From contig CAJJDO010000075.1 of assembly GCA_905183005.1 (NCBI GenBank), positions 252,132-316,131 of the forward strand: DNA of 64,000 nucleotides. The letters are read 5' to 3'. The first letter of the stretch is position 1. Each line of letters opens with the position of its first letter. The stretch comes from Paramecium pentaurelia. Lineage: Eukaryota; Ciliophora; Oligohymenophorea; Peniculida; Parameciidae. Below the pieces are notes generated by a model, which saw only the letters and a program-made list of their open reading frames with translations, did not search any database and was not told the DNA's origin. Shown one piece after another: positions 13,066 to 24,675 of the stretch. Both the position numbers and the translations under genes were made by a program.

Positions 13066-13676
13066 TCATCTAGTTTATTCAATTTTATAGAAAGGCATTT
13101 ACTTCAGGCCTTGAAGATCCCTCAAAAACTTATCGATCGTTTTAATTCTAAATAAAGATGTATTATACTTCTTAGAATAATCAAAGAAATTTTAGCTTGA
13201 ATTTATATTTTGTGACAACTGCTAAGTTTCTTCTTCAAATTAAACAGCATTTATGTAGGCTTACAAGAGATTTCTGTGTTTTTGTTAGTAACTTGAACTC
13301 ATGGAAGAATATAATATAATTTTTGATTAAAATAATTTTGAGCTTCTTCTAAGAATATTTATAACAGTATAAAGAATGTTCTCGGAAGAACTTGGAAACA
13401 TAATTTATCTTATTGAATTCATTGATGAAGTCTTAAAAATATTTAAGCATATCTTTGCCTAAACTTTAAGTTCCTATTAAATTAGAACGATACTAAAGTG
13501 ATAGTATCAACAATCTATATAAAATTAATAAATTCAGCCTTAAATTTTGGGTTTGCTTACTTTGTAATTGATTTTAAATTAATTGTGGAAGATTTTTTAA
13601 TATTTCTTATGATATCTTAGAATCTGAAAATATTGGACTTGTGAGTAGAGAAAATTATGTATAAACATTTGTACAT
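13066..13676 (-). CDS. basic hydrophilic protein, unknown function (196 aa)
   Basis: Best model: ATG 13676-13674, one 20-nt intron at 13474-13493 (GTATCGTT...AATAG), TGA 13068-13066. The spliced 196 residues are rich in Ser, Lys, Gln and Ile with no clear domain. This stretch is unusual because several frames on both strands stay open, including a plus-strand reading through 13360-13498. I chose this model because it needs one canonical intron, starts with ATG, and its coding strand is A-rich like its neighbours. It could begin at the alternative ATG 13668 with an extra 22-nt intron. No family recognised. Confidence 0.5.
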
Positions 13677-13794
13677 ATATATGAATGTTGGAAGATAATA
13701 AAATAGAAAATGATGAAATAAAAAAATTAATAGCATTTCTTTAAATAAGTTTAAAATTAAAATTATATATATATATTGCATATGTCTTATCAAA

Positions 13795-14002
13795 TCACTT
13801 TTTCTTTCCTGATGCTAATTTAGACTCTGTAAATATAACATATTGGTTTACTAATGGATCATACTTTCTTAAAATCAATTTAGAGCCCACTTTCCTTATT
13901 TTAATAATGCTCCAATTACTTTGTGCTTTTCTCTCCATAATAATAAAACCCAGTGCCAGCTGAACTCACTAACTTAAAGAGTAATGTTGTCTTTTTGCCC
14001 AT
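13795..14002 (-). CDS. MRPL33: mitochondrial ribosomal protein bL33m
   Basis: A 60-residue protein of the large mitochondrial ribosomal subunit. It starts MGKKTTLLFKLVSSAGTGFY and ends with KYDPLVNQY and a basic tail, which is the full bL33 pattern (K...LvS.agTG....K, then L.lrKYDP.v...v.f.E.K). One 25-nt intron at 13895-13919 must be removed to join the two halves. The length matches bL33 of bacteria and mitochondria. The zinc-binding cysteines found in some bacterial L33 are absent, as is usual for the mitochondrial form. It is nuclear-encoded and imported; no separate presequence is visible. Confidence 0.92.
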
Positions 14003-14044
14003 TTTTTTAATATAAATTTTTAATATTGATAATAATTAACTTTT

Positions 14045-15432
14045 TCATGATTAGAAATAATCCTCATCTAATGCAGGTATAATTTTTCCTTTGCATCTAC
14101 CAAAACCAACACGATTTCTAAAAAATATAAATAATTCTTACTCTCCTTCTCCTGCATATCCTCTCATTTCAAGAACATCACCATCCTCTAAAAATAATCT
14201 TTGTTCTCCTGATTTCAAAACTAAAGGCTCTTTTCCATTCCATGTATATTCCATTAAACATCCTCTTCCATCTTTTGTTGTTCCTGATATAGTTCCTGAT
14301 CCAAAAAGATCTCCTGGTTAAATGTTGCATCCAGTAATAGAATGATGAGCAATTTATTAATTCACACTCCAATACATATATTTGAAATTGCTTGTAGTAA
14401 AATGCTCTAATTCAGGACTCTTTTCTGTTCCTATAAGTACTTCCAATCTAATATCAAATGATGTATGACTAATTATCAATTTTTTATTACTTTTTCTCTT
14501 TCAAATAAATAAAAGGTTCTGGATCTTATTCTGGTAATTAAATACGATGTGGCTCTAAAGCTTCAATTGTAACAATCCATGGGGATATAGTTGATGCAAA
14601 ATTTTTGGCTCCAAATGGACCTAAAGGTACATACTCCCACACTTAAACATCTCTGGCTGACCAATCATTTAAAATTACAAATCCAAAAACTCTATCTTCA
14701 GCTTGATTTACTTTAATTGGTTCTCCTAAATTATTTGAAGCACCTCCAATAACTGCACCAATTTCTAATTCATAATCTAATCTTTTGCATTTGGTAAAAG
14801 ATGGTTTTTCAGCTGTTGGAGCTTTCACTTATCCCCAAGGTCTTCTAATATCTGTGCCATCAATAACAATTGATGATCTTCTTCCATGATATCCTACAGG
14901 TAAATAGTACCAATTTGGTTGCATAGCATTATCAGGTCCTCTTATAATAGATCCCATATTAAAAGCATGATTCTTAGAAGAATAAAAATCAGTGTATTCT
15001 CCAATTGTAATTGGTAAATGATTTTTGGCTACATCATATAAATTATTTACTATCTTGAACAGGTGTAATAACCTATGATAAGACTTCTTAATTATTTTCT
15101 AATTAACTTCCACATGAAAATAAAGATTGGATCTAAGATCTGGCTTCTTTCCAATATGGTCTAGAGAGAGAAACAAATTTATTTAAGTTTCCATTATCAA
15201 AGACTTTTGATCCTAAAGTGGAAAATAGAGGTCCATTAAAATATCCCAATTCTTCAAGTTTAGCCAAATTGATCACAGAATCACCTAATTAAATTAGTCA
15301 ATAGGAAATACCTATAATAGTAGCTGGAAAGGGATTGCCATCTGTTTTGGATACAACACCAAAAGGTATATTTTTGATTGTAAAATCAGAATCCTTAGGA
15401 ACAAGGAGAAATGCTTAAATTTCTTATTGCAT
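14045..15432 (-). CDS. FAH: fumarylacetoacetase (tyrosine degradation)
   Basis: The 438-residue enzyme hydrolyses 4-fumarylacetoacetate to fumarate and acetoacetate, the last step of tyrosine catabolism. Introns: 15285-15311, 15029-15050, 14469-14490. The family landmarks are present: the metal and acid/base residues in GEYTDFYSSKNHA, the DYELEIG metal ligands, NDWSARDVQVWEYVPLGPF with the catalytic-pocket Asp, Arg and Gln, the downstream Lys (GAKNF), NFKYMYWSV, and the GSGTISG loop. The length equals that of animal and fungal FAH. ATG 15432 is the first in-frame Met and gives an N-terminus of normal length. Cytosolic. No broken key residue seen. Confidence 0.95.
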
Positions 15433-15697
15433 TAATACGTAAACAAAGATATTTATAATCATTTCTCTTTACTCAGATAATTTATAAAGAGTGATATTTA
15501 ATGATTAAAATTACTTATACTGCAATTGATATGAAAATTAGAGTGTTAAATTTAGTATAATCCTTATATTTAATGCTTAAATAAAGCTAACCAATTTTAC
15601 TAAAATTTTAGTTGCATTTAAGTTTTTTTAAAGAGGACAAACAATTAAGTTTTAGTTGATTAGAAGTGTATATTGGCATAGATAAATTTTAATAATT

Positions 15698-15886
15698 TCA
15701 GATTGCTTCATACTAAGGGGGATTCTTAGGATCTGCCTTTCTTTTTTTATATAGAATTCTGTAACCACATTAACATCTGACAATGTCTTTGGCTTCAAGT
15801 TAAACATCCTTTCCACACTCTAAATTTAATATAAGTAACTTACTTCCACAAATGTAAACAACTCTAGAAGCGTCTTATATGTCCAT
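15698..15886 (-). CDS. POLR2K: RNA polymerase I/II/III common subunit Rpb12 (ABC10-alpha)
   Basis: This 54-residue protein, with one 24-nt intron at 15820-15843, is the small zinc-ribbon subunit shared by the nuclear RNA polymerases. The first knuckle is VYICGKCG (C-x2-C). The conserved tail CGYRILYKKR follows. The second knuckle reads RCQCGYR, that is C-x-C, whereas the family usually has C-x2-C (for example CRECGYRI). One residue seems to be missing, and this does not come from the intron choice because the codons are contiguous. The length fits (yeast 70, human 58). The start codon is 18 bp from the start codon of CEP76 on the other strand. Confidence 0.9.
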
Positions 15887-15904
15887 TAATTAATTTATTT
15901 AAAT
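15887..15904. promoter_or_regulatory. 18-bp bidirectional start region between Rpb12 and CEP76
   Basis: Only 18 AT-only bases separate the divergent ATG codons (15886 on minus, 15905 on plus). Both 5' UTRs must therefore be almost absent or overlap. No distinct motif is visible beyond TTAATTAATTTATTTAAA-like sequence. Promoter elements must lie within the spacer or inside the opposite coding region. Confidence 0.6.
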
Positions 15905-17886
15905 ATGTATTCTAAAGAACAAATAACTAAAATTCGATAACTAATCAACAATTATTTTGATAAAGGTGAAGTATTTGATAAGTTAAAGAAAAAAATAGAA
16001 AGTGAAAAAATTCAAATTGATGATTTGGATAATGAAAAATTGACTAAATTACTTAGAGAAACAAACCTTATTGATAATCTCATATTGGATATCAAACATT
16101 TAGATGAAATAGATGAATTTAATAAATAAAATAAACAAGTATGATCAAATGAGAATATTAAGCTTACATTTATAGATCCAGATCGTATTAATTATCGGTC
16201 AGTTAGTTTACGTATTTATAAAGGAAGAGCTTTCTTGGATTTTATTGAACCAGAAAATTCAAAATTGTAGCTATATTTAAGTTTTTGTGGTTAAAGATTT
16301 GTATCTGCTATAGTTGATGCCTCAGTAGAACCTGAATTTAATGAATTATTTTTATTTGATTTGAGAACTGAAACCTAAAAGGCAAATGTAGATTTGTTGA
16401 CTTTAAGTAAATTAGATCATCCAATTGAATTAAGTGTAATTTAAATTTAAAATGGATAAAGAAAGTTATTTTCATAAAAATTAATAGAATGGAGGTTTTT
16501 ATTATGTTATGGAAATATTTCATTAAACATAGAACTTCCAACTACTTATAATACAAAAATGTAAAATGAAAGAAAAAATCATGTAGGTATATTGTAAATT
16601 CATTTGGAATTATTACCAAAAACTGGTTTAGTATTGCTTCCAGAAAACATAGTAGTTTCATAACTTTCTAAAGAGAAATCTGTTATTAATTAAATATCTG
16701 ATAGATTTCATACTTATGGCAATGCTTGGTGGAATGATTTTAAAGAACTTAAATTATCTGTTAGACCAATTAAATTATATTCAGAATCTTAAGATGGAAT
16801 ATGGAGACCATCATGTACCTTTATAAGAGAATTATAAAGTGTAAGAGGTATTATGAGTCCAAATCATGCTGCCAGATTTGTAAGTTTAATACCCATGAAA
16901 ACTTCAGATAGAGGTCCATCAGGTGATAGATTAGAAGTTTGGCATAGATTCCCAACATTTTTAGCTTTAAAAGGTGGAGATTTTGAGGATCATTGTTTAT
17001 TATTGTGCTCATTCTTTCTTGGGTTTAATTTAGATGCATTTGTTGTATTTGGTTCTACAACTGATAGACCTCATGGATGGGTAATGACAAGATTATAGAA
17101 ACCAAAAAAACCTAATTAAAAATAAGCAGAATATGCTTATAATTTTTGGGAACCTTTAACAGGTCATAAATTTGAATTAAATGATCCTAAGGTATTATTA
17201 AGATAATGAATTAAAATAGGTTCCATAATTATATAAAAGAATTGGGTGTATTTTTAATAATAAGTGTTTTTATGCAAATATTTAAGAAAATGATTCTGTA
17301 TTAAGAACTGATCTAAATATTGAAGATTATACAAAATGGAAGGCTATTGATCCAATAGAAATTTAATTATTAAAACCATAAAATTTCTAACTTAATCTAT
17401 TGAGATAAACAATACATGCTGATGAATTGGAACCAAAATTAGAATTATAACTTAGAGAAGCCATAGGAAGTTATAGAAAAAGTATTAATATAAAAATAAT
17501 TAGTTATTAATTTGGCAACTAGATATGATGAAAAATTAGGAAGCATAATGTAAATAGCTTTGGCTAATTATGAAACTGAAAAGATTACAGGTATATATTA
17601 ATAAATATATAATATAGGATTGTAATTTGCATAATTTGAATTTCAATCTGCTATTAGAAGTTATATACCAGAAGGACATACATTTATGAGTTTTCCAATT
17701 TGTTTTAATCATATGAATATTTAAAAGATGTTGGAAGATATTAAAACATCTCCTGTTGGTGGAGAAGTACTAACTGCAAGAGGAGATCAAACATATCATG
17801 CTGTCCGAGTGAAAATGGAAATATATCCAGAAGATATTTATGCTGTTTGGGTTTCTGTCTCAGTTAGATTTCATAAAATTGTTTGA
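15905..17886 (+). CDS. CEP76: centrosomal protein CEP76
   Basis: The 626-residue protein belongs to the CEP76 family, which limits centriole reduplication and in ciliates is expected at basal bodies. Introns: 16139-16162, 17192-17219, 17482-17503, 17591-17617. After an N-terminal helical region comes the CEP76-type C2 domain, then a transglutaminase/peptidase-like domain. Family landmarks seen: ARFVSLIP, FLALKGGDFEDHCLLLCSFF, FGSTTDRPHGWVMTR, FWEPLTGHKFEL, IGCIFNN, and the C-terminal ARGDQ...VRV stretch. The position where active papain-like enzymes have Cys before the EDH motif is Phe, so the domain is probably non-catalytic. The length is close to human CEP76 (659). Confidence 0.9.
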
Positions 17887-17931
17887 CTTTATAATAAACT
17901 TTAAATATAAACAAAATATTAAGTATTCATC

Positions 17932-20900
17932 TCAATAATTTTTTTTGGCATTTAATAATGTACCTTCTTTATAGTCACTTTATAAAGATAAATCAAATTG
18001 ATTTTTATAATAAGGTAATTTTTCCTCTTAATCAATCTATTATTGACTTTTTAGTGTATTATAATGTTTAAGTTCTTGATTACTTTGAGGCTCTAATGAA
18101 TTAATATTGATTTTTTGATTTCCCTTCTTTTTAATTCTAAAACTTTAAACTCTTCTTGAACTTGTATTTTTGAGACTTCCAATTATATGATTCTTTGAAC
18201 CACTTTAGATACTATTGCTATTTTGCATAATCAAATTTTGATTTAATGAATTGTTAAATTATTAGGATATTTAATTATTCATCTATTATTGTGTCATATT
18301 ATCAGATTCAGAAAAGTCATCATCAAATTCAAAATTATTAAAACTAAATTTATAACTAAAAATAAATACTTTTGTTTGTTCTTTTTATCATTTTAAATTG
18401 AAATTTCATCACTGTCTGAAAAGTTCCCTTATCTACAAATCTTTTAAAAGATTAATTTTGAATAGGACTCCCAAGTTTTGAATAATATCAAAACAGTTAA
18501 ATAATCATGTAAAATATTAAAATTAGCTCTAAGTTATTTATTTGGACTTATGTTTGATCTCTCCAATAATCTATTTTTTCTATAATACATTAGTCTTAAT
18601 TGCATTTCTTTATTGAATTATTTAATTTTGATAATAGAATTCTCAGACCCTTCTTTAAAAACTTCATTAACAAAACGTCTTCTAAATAATTCATATATTA
18701 ATTGATTATATTAGATAAAACCATAATGATCACTATTATTAATAAAAGTAAAATTACCATTATAATTTGAAACTTGAAGCTAATTTGGCTACATCCCATA
18801 AATTCTCTTCCTTCCCTCCTCCTAAAGGTTTACCAATATCCAAAAGAAATTTACATAAAAACTTATAATTCATAGCTTATCCTTAAGTATCAGAGGAGTA
18901 TTTACACCATACTGTTTTAATTTTATCTATATTTTCAACATAAGTTTAAATTAAGGAATTTTATAATTAAAAGAATTATTCAAATTATTCAATTAATCCA
19001 AGTACAAAAAGATTAAGTAATACATAATTAGACAAAAGCATAAAAAGAAAAAAGAAATATTAATTGTGTACACTTCCACAATATTTTGGATCATCGAGAC
19101 AAAGAGGATTATGTTACATAGTATCTGTCATTATTGTTCTCCAATCATCACCTGAAGCACATTTGAATAAAGCTAATAATGCTTAAGCAACATTCTAGAA
19201 ATTAATTTAATCATCCATCACTGCTCCACTATCTATTTAACCATATAATTAACAACCAATCAAAGCAAAAATAAGCATAGCAATCATTAATATTGTAAAT
19301 ATTTTACCTAAAAATGGTAATGCAAAGACCATTACTCTCATTAATCTTTATAAATTTATTAATCCTTGGAATATAAGTATTACTCTTAAACTTCTAAGAG
19401 AGAAGAAAATCCTTAATATTTAATAAGCTTTATCATAAGGATTTGATCTATAATAGATCATTATCCAATCAATTGAATAATCAGCTATAAAGTCAATTAT
19501 TGACACGAGAATCAAAAAGAAATAAAATCTTCTCCAATAGTTATCGAAAAATCTCCCTATTCCCAAAGCCAAAAATAATAATATAATCCAAATAGCATAA
19601 ATTATAGTCAAAGCATTATGTACATTATTCACTGCTCTAAAGTAATTTTCACTCATATCTGATTCAAATAATAATAGAATTATTAGATCTAATATAAGTA
19701 AGAGATACATGAAAATCAAAAGGTAAGAATTATTAGTTATATCTGATGCTAATTTTCTAATACCATTTGTAGGAGGTGAACTAAATATTGGAAAATCCTT
19801 AATAATTATGGATGAAATTTCTTGAAATTCTTTTTAAGATTGAGTAATATCTGTCATTTCTATCTTCTATTGATTCTATTTCAAATTTGAATACAAAACT
19901 CCTGTAAATAAACTTAAAAAGAACATTGATCCTATAAATACAAAAATGATAAAGAAAAAGTAAGTATATATATAACTATTGAATGGTTATGGTCCTATAC
20001 TAGGTAATTAACTATTTTCTGCTACTTAATAAATTTCACCCCATCCATCTAATGTTGATGTAACAAATAGAGTTGGAATAGCAACTGTAATATTATCAAA
20101 ATTATGCTTATAATTAATCCAATGTCTATTCTCTTTTATACATTAATCATAACTAATCTCAAAATTCATTTTATCATCACAGAAACCAAATGAACCTTCA
20201 TAAAGTATTATACCATAAACTCCAAACATAATCCAAACAGACAACATAGTAATTAATACATTTGTGATATCTACTAAAGAATATCCAAGTGCTATTCTTA
20301 GTTATGTCAACCAACTAATACGAAATAATAATTTCATAGGTCTTAGATATCCAAAATATAAAAAGAAATCTAAAATTTGTGCATATTCTGTAGTACCAAA
20401 TGTTATAAAATGAGATATCATATAAATAATATCCAAAATTTGCCATACTGAAATAAAATATGATCCTTTATCCAAAAATAATCCCTTAGCTATTACATTT
20501 ATTAAAATATCAATTGACATCTATATATTTATTATTAATTAAATAATATCGCATATATTATTTGAACTTTCTTCATAATCATAATAGGTATTCATTATAA
20601 AAGTTATAAGTGAAGCATACAATATTAAATCCATAAAATATATATAAATATTTGCTGTGGCAATTTTAGTACAAATTATTCTTATAATATTTTCTTTATC
20701 AAATATATATAGAGAACTTTAACATTCAATTCCAGTATATAATTTAGGGGTTCTATTCAATAATTCTTTATTCAATTATTCTAACTAATTAATTATAAAT
20801 ATTACTGATAGATTTGAAAAAATTGGTAATCAAATCAACTTTAGATTTTGTTTAATTATTTTCCAAAATAATATGAGTTTAAGATCCTATTGGACTTAGA

Positions 20901-23900
20901 ATAGTTTATTATACTTGTTTTTCTAATTCTTCATTTGAATTCTATGTTATTTCAGCATGTTATTCATTATTAAATAAAGGTGCATTTTCATTTGATTAAT
21001 TCAAATATTTTCCAAATCCATCCAATAAAACAGCCATAAATAAACCATATGTTAAATAATTTAATATAATGACCATAGAATATGAATAAATTACTGCAAA
21101 TGTATAATTTAATTAACCTCCCATAACATAAACTCCATACCAATCATCATTAGTCATAATATTAAAAATAGTCATAAATGCTTTGAATATATTATCATAT
21201 GAATGTAATTAACCTAATGTATCAGTTTAATCAAATTCTCCTGCAAACATTTCCATACCAACTAATGCATACATAAAAATAACCAAAAACATAAGAAATG
21301 TTAAATAAATATATTATTTAAATGTCATAGATGCTATATGTCCAATTCTAACAGCCATAGCATTATATTTTAAACATCTATAAAATAATAAACATTTTGT
21401 TCCTCTTATTAATCTTAAATTTTATTCATCAAAATCATTTAATAAATCTTTCATAGTAAATTCAATTATATTTATAATTACTATTGCTGCTTAAAACATA
21501 TAATTTGCATTGCTAGTAAAATCTTTTATTTTTATTGAAGTAATTCTTAATAATAATTCAATTGAAAGTATAACTGTTGAAACATTTTCAATCTAATGGA
21601 TAGTATTAGAATTAGCAATATTCCAAAGTGAAAGGAATGTAAAATTTATGAATATTATTAAATCAAAAAAGACTCTACTTGTTGTACTTGTAATAATGAT
21701 ATTAGTATATTTAGTTAAATTAAGGATTTTACCTTTTAATCCTTTCATCCATATTAAAACATCTCTTTAATTTAATTATACAAAAATGAGATTGAAATAT
21801 TCAAGATTTTTTGTATTTAATATTAATACATCCTTTCCTGACCAATTACTTTTTTTTATTATTTTACCCATCTATAATTCTTTTTCTCTTAATTTTCTGT
21901 ATTTAAATTAATTACTAGTAAAATGATTTTTTATTATTGGAATCTTTAAATTGATTTTATCTTTTATTTCATCATAAGTTAAATAATATCCTTAAACAAA
22001 TATTAAAACTTAACCATCTATAATCTTAGCAAATTTTTTCTATTTTTTCTTTTATGAAATCTTTTTTTATAAATTTAAATTATCATAATTTTATGGAGAT
22101 TTTTCATACATTTCATATGTATTTTTACTTGTTTCATCTTATTCTTTATCTTCATCTTTTTTAAAATTTATATTCCATTTATTTTTCTATTTTTTTAAAG
22201 GAAAATAGCTTCTTTGTAATTATTTTTATTATTAAGCTTATTTCTTTATTAATTTAACCTAATTAGACCAATTAGGATATTATTATTTAAATTTTATTTT
22301 CCTTAATTTCTCAGGATTAAATTTTTTTTCTTCTTGTAAAGCCAAATCTATTTAACTAATAATATTTTGTTTAATTACATAAATTTTAATAAAACATCAT
22401 TTTAACTTGTAAAATGTTATTCCATTTAATAATTAACTTATGACTACAAACATGAATATGATGTATTTTATAATTTTTATAGAATCTCTAATTCTATAGG
22501 ATCTTCTGAATAATTCTTTATATTAATTTTTAATTATTAATATTTTAACAATCTAAATTTTCTAAGTAAAAAGTTCTTTGTTGTAAATTATTATATCTTT
22601 TTAAATAAACTTTAATTCTCAAAACTCTAATTTATATATAATAATATATATATACATGTTGGCCACTTAGTTTTTTCTAAGCAGCTGATAATGTTCTAGC
22701 TTCTGATATGGTTTTATTCATTTATGATTCTGATTCCAAATGTGAAGTCATTATAATCTTACTTTCATAGCATTCTCGATACTTTTGGATAGTTGAAAAA
22801 AATCCAATGTATCTTAAAAATGCTACATCAAATACATTAATTAGTTCTCTTTCTGGATGTTCTTAATTGTCTTTTATCAATTTATTAATCTCTTCCTCTT
22901 CTTATTTCTTAGCACTTTCCTCTGCAGCCTCTGCATAATGTGTTTTAAGAACTGCAATAACTAGATTGAATCCAAAAAATCCACCTACAAATATGATTAA
23001 TAAATAATAAATCCATATCCATGGATGAAATATTCTCATTGTAAAAAACATTACCCAACTCCAATCATCCATTGTTATTGTTCTTAAAATCTAACCATAT
23101 GAATATATAACATTATTAAATGAGGTTGGCATTTTTGGAGTTTCAGATGTAAATTTACATGTCATACCTTCTTCATAACAAGAATTTTAATGACATTAAA
23201 TCCATCCATCTGTTTCATCTCCATTATCATATTCACATCTATAATTAAATAAACCTTAAAATAGGAATACACCACATATTGCAAAAAATAGAGAAAATAG
23301 TCCTACTATCATCAATGCTTCAATTAGAAATTTTATAGATTATTTTAATGCTTTTAGCATAACTTATAAATCATTGAATATATCTCCTAAATAAAATAAT
23401 AATGTAATCATTCTTAATGGTGAAATATCAATAATGAATATTTCTGGATAATAAAGATTTATTGTAGTAGCAAATATTAATGTAAAATCATAAATATCTT
23501 ACATTCTAAGAAAAAATGCATTTTTTGTAAAAAAGAATCCAGAAACTAAAATTCTTATTGTTATTTCAATTATAAATAATATTGTAACAACTTGTTCTAT
23601 TTCAAATGTATCTTCTCTATGTTCTGTTTTTACTACAATAAAAAGGAAGACATTGAATAAAATCAATATAGTCATCAATATTTTATATATTCTAGTATTC
23701 ATCATATCACTTGCTAAAATTGGAAATATCAGTGATAAAAAAACAACAATTTTTCTAAATTTTAAAAATTTTATGTTATCTTAATATTTCTTAAATTATT
23801 AAATATAAATTTACTTTTAATTCATAAAATAATCTCTTTGTTCCTTTTAATATTACTAATTATATATAAAATGGATCCTAAAATGGATTGCGTTAATAGT

Positions 23901-24470
23901 ATTTTTCATATCTTTTTACTATTTTTGAATATGCTACTTCATTTTCTGGATGATCATCTTATTCTAATGCAAATAATTCTAGATATTTGGAAAGTTTTTC
24001 ACGCTGTTAATTTTCTTGAATGTCATCATCAAAGTCAACTTTAAATTAATGGTTCTTATCATTATATATTTCCATTAACTAATTAGACTCTTTTTTAGAT
24101 TCTTATCTAACATATTGAATTGTTGGAATGGATTATTCTGAATACTCAGAGGAATTCAATTAATATTCATCATACTCCTCTAATTCTTTTTCAATTTAAT
24201 TTCTATTTTATTTGTATATTTAACTTTTTTAGAACATAGAATGAAGAATGTGAATGAAGTGATGAATCTATAGATGCTTTTCTATTTTATTTCTCTTATT
24301 TATTCAGTTTGGAAGACGAGTCTTATTTAACTAATTGAGCCCCAGCTAATAATATAAAAATCAATTAAAATACATTAAATATGTTAAATAATGCTCTACT
24401 TTCTCTAAGCCAATTCTTTTGAAATTGTTAGACGTTTTTTATTATTCCTTGGCTGATGTAATAAGTTCAT
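17932..24470 (-). CDS. four-domain voltage-gated Ca2+/Na+ channel alpha subunit (paralog A)
   Basis: A 2111-residue protein with 24 TM segments in four repeats, expected in the somatic or ciliary membrane where ciliates carry voltage-gated Ca2+ currents. Eight introns (24346-24373, 24203-24224, 23790-23814, 22627-22655, 22356-22378, 20781-20805, 18733-18757, 18344-18369) restore one frame. Pore motifs: TMDDW (23061-23075), TNDDW (21140-21154), TLDGW (20041-20055), SGDDW (19141-19155). The selectivity position is Asp in all four repeats, unlike EEEE of metazoan Cav. A long acidic N-terminus and a 250-residue Q/N-rich C-terminus flank the core. It is a paralog of the plus-strand gene at 32413 and shares six intron positions with it. 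Confidence 0.88.
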
Positions 24471-24675
24471 AGAGAATTATAAATAATAATTTAATAGTAA
24501 TTGCTAGTTAATATTTTCAAACAAATTAGTTATATAATTTTATATTTTTATAAACAAAGCTGTTTTCAATTTTTTTATATCTATACATATATTGCATCCT
24601 TTCTAATAATTATCTATAAATCATAAAAGATTCATTAAAAACATATAATAAATATCTAAAACTAAAAATATTAAA

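Noticed and set aside
13690..13980. Plus-strand frame MLEDNKIENDE...
   Set aside because: Antisense to the mitochondrial L33 gene.
14091..14372. Open frames on both strands near the 3' end of the fumarylacetoacetase gene
   Set aside because: One is antisense and one is out of frame; the FAH family motifs fix the true frame.
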